Source of the DNA: an uncultured Lachnospiraceae bacterium
GTDB lineage: Bacteria > Bacillota > Clostridia > Lachnospirales > Lachnospiraceae
DNA: 33,164 nt
Assembly: GCA_900316805.1 (NCBI GenBank)
Contig: ONEJ01000037.1
Span: forward strand, 1-33,164
Reading direction: 5' to 3'
In this document: positions 32,131 through 33,164 of the stretch, piece after piece
Layout: each line of letters starts with the position of its first letter
Numbering within the stretch: position 1 is the stretch's first letter
Notes under the pieces: generated by a model
The model's input: the letters and a program-made list of their open reading frames with translations, nothing else
Told to the model about the DNA's origin: nothing
The model's database searches: none
Made by a program: the position numbers and the translations under genes

Positions 32131-32153
32131 ATTGAACACCTCCAACAGAGGAT

Positions 32154-32182
32154 ATTTTATACCTGTGGGGGCGATAGGTCAA
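32154..32182 (-). promoter_or_regulatory. promoter of the dehydrogenase-DegV unit
   Basis: On the minus strand TTGACC (32177-32182), a 17-base spacer and TAAAAT (32154-32159), close to consensus. It predicts a short leader of about 18 bases. Confidence 0.75.
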
Positions 32183-32228
32183 GGTTGATTTTGAGGAGAA
32201 TCTCTGGGAATCCATTCATTTGGGCTTT

Positions 32229-32390
32229 GGAAATATATTCTTTGCTATGCGCCCACAGAAACATCAGAATTCCGCCGAGCAGAATAAAATATGGGCGTAT
32301 AGAAAATTATGTGTTCCTAGCGCCCCACTTTTTATCTCAAAAGGGAATTTCGTTGTAAAATCGTGGGCGTATAGGAAAATATATTGCTCC
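32229..32390. repeat. palindromic repeat element (MITE-like) with about 28-bp imperfect terminal inverted repeats
   Basis: A 28-base module occurs inverted at both ends (32229-32256 minus, 32363-32390 plus; 21 of 28 positions match ungapped) and a third time in direct orientation at 32291-32317, 72 bases before the right copy. Each begins TGGGCG(T/C)ATAG. The middle copy can also pair with CTAGCGCCC (about 32318-32326) to form a hairpin. There is no transposase and no coding sign. Small size, terminal inverted repeats and a gene-end insertion suggest a non-autonomous mobile element, but I cannot see a target-site duplication. Confidence 0.5.
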
Positions 32391-33163
32391 AACGACCATC
32401 TTCCTGCTCGTTATTCCAGTTATCAAAAATATCCTCATAAATAGCGTAGCAAACAGTACCGGTTTCTCCATTGCTTGCTTTATTTGTATCAATTATCTGT
32501 GTCCAGGATTTCAAATAATGATACTTGCCATCCTTCGTGCGCACATACTGTACCTGCGTAAAATACTTATCCGGTGGCGAGTTCTCCAGCATAACCACAA
32601 TTGTGCATGGATGCACAGGCACTTTCATGGTAAAAGTACCATCCGTTGGTTTGATATCATGCCTGTATTGTAACATACCCCCGGTCATCTGTAAGCTTCC
32701 CTTTTGCACGCGTGCAATCACCCCAGATATCCTTTGCCGTGAACTTCGTCCACTTCCCGTCGTACTCCGTCTTAACCCTTACCTCGTACAGATAGTTATT
32801 CATGCACGAATCACGTGTATTCTTACCGTTCACACTGACTACAAGCGGAATATAGGATTCCTCGTAAGTTTTGCCATCGTTGCCCTTGTAAGTTGCCTTT
32901 GGAATAAGATCATTCTTGGTAAACCCTGCTACTGGCTTCGTGTTCTTAAACTTTGTACCTAAGCCGGACTGGGATTCGCCCTCCTCAACAGATTCCTGCT
33001 TTGGATAAGTGCTGCCATCCTTTAGCTTGTATGCACCATTCTTATCCTTCTTCACACTGTAGCTAACCCAGGGATCCCCGTAATTCACTTGAGCAAGAAC
33101 CTCTCTGTTCTTAAGAACAGGAGTAACATGGTTAACGTCTTTGTGGTTGTACTTAAGAACGCT
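32332..33163 (-). pseudogene. 3' part of an unrecognised gene with a +1 frameshift and an altered end; runs off the window
   Basis: The minus-strand frame is open from the window edge to a stop at 32657. Removing one base from the run of five Gs (plus-strand CCCCC, 32678-32682) joins it to the frame ending at 32332, giving 276 residues in the window with a natural junction, DDRG-MLQYRHDIKP. The product is polar, rich in Lys, Gly, Thr and Tyr, with two or more cysteines and repeated beta-like stretches; I recognise no family, though an exported or surface protein is plausible. The last 19 residues after EDGRW are encoded by the repeat element, so the original C-terminus was probably lost. The frameshift could also be a sequencing error. 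Confidence 0.65.
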
Positions 33164-33164
33164 A

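Noticed and set aside
32220-32444. Plus-strand open frame with a repeated WAYRK phrase
   Set aside because: The repeat in the protein only mirrors the DNA module of the repeat element. The start is a TTG without a ribosome binding site, and it lies antisense to the damaged gene.

Overview
The window looks like core chromosome from an anaerobic, low-to-mid GC Firmicute of the class Clostridia, most likely a Lachnospiraceae-type gut bacterium. The reasons are a complete Rnf operon, a biotin/sodium-pump decarboxylase cluster, cmk-ispH-S1 gene order, scpA-scpB next to a D,D-carboxypeptidase, rpsO-pnp order, strong AGGAGG ribosome binding sites and Gram-positive promoters. The species call is inference. 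Almost everything is on the minus strand; only the tandem hemerythrin gene and a YprB-like nuclease gene are on the plus strand.

Layout. Bases 1-111 can fold into a nested rod and may be part of a structured RNA. Next come a two-domain bacteriohemerythrin (259-1077, +) and an unrecognised membrane protein (1091-1966, -). The rnfCDGEAB operon (7174 down to 2127, -) ends at a clear terminator. A 324-base divergent promoter region with three palindromes separates it from the YprB-like gene (7499-8599, +). An orphan cheR follows (8645-9424, -), then a housekeeping run rpiR-type regulator / FAD flavoprotein / cmk / ispH / S1 protein (14322 down to 9572, -).

The next block (19715 down to 14455, -) encodes an acyl-CoA carboxyltransferase, an OadG-like lipoprotein, one biotin carrier, the OadB sodium pump and OadA. 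It has one good promoter and one strong terminator. Together with Rnf, the window therefore holds two ion-motive energy devices: ferredoxin:NAD+ oxidation and decarboxylation coupled to ion export. After it come a glycogen debranching enzyme with an operator-like palindrome over its start site, a D,D-carboxypeptidase, scpB-scpA, a phospholipase-D-type cardiolipin synthase, an intracellular subtilisin-like protease, pnp, rpsO, tRNA-Glu(CUC), a DegV protein and a D-2-hydroxyacid dehydrogenase.

The right end (32229-33164) is the only accessory-looking part. A palindromic repeat element abuts the 3' end of a gene for an unrecognised protein, supplies its last codons, and the gene also carries a +1 frameshift at a run of five G/C. 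I see no prophage, CRISPR array, transposase or toxin-antitoxin pair. The observations most worth following are the hybrid two-carboxyltransferase Na+ pump cluster with its lipoprotein OadG, the missing iron-ligand histidine in both hemerythrin domains, the cysteine-rich RnfE tail, and the repeat element that rewrote a gene end.
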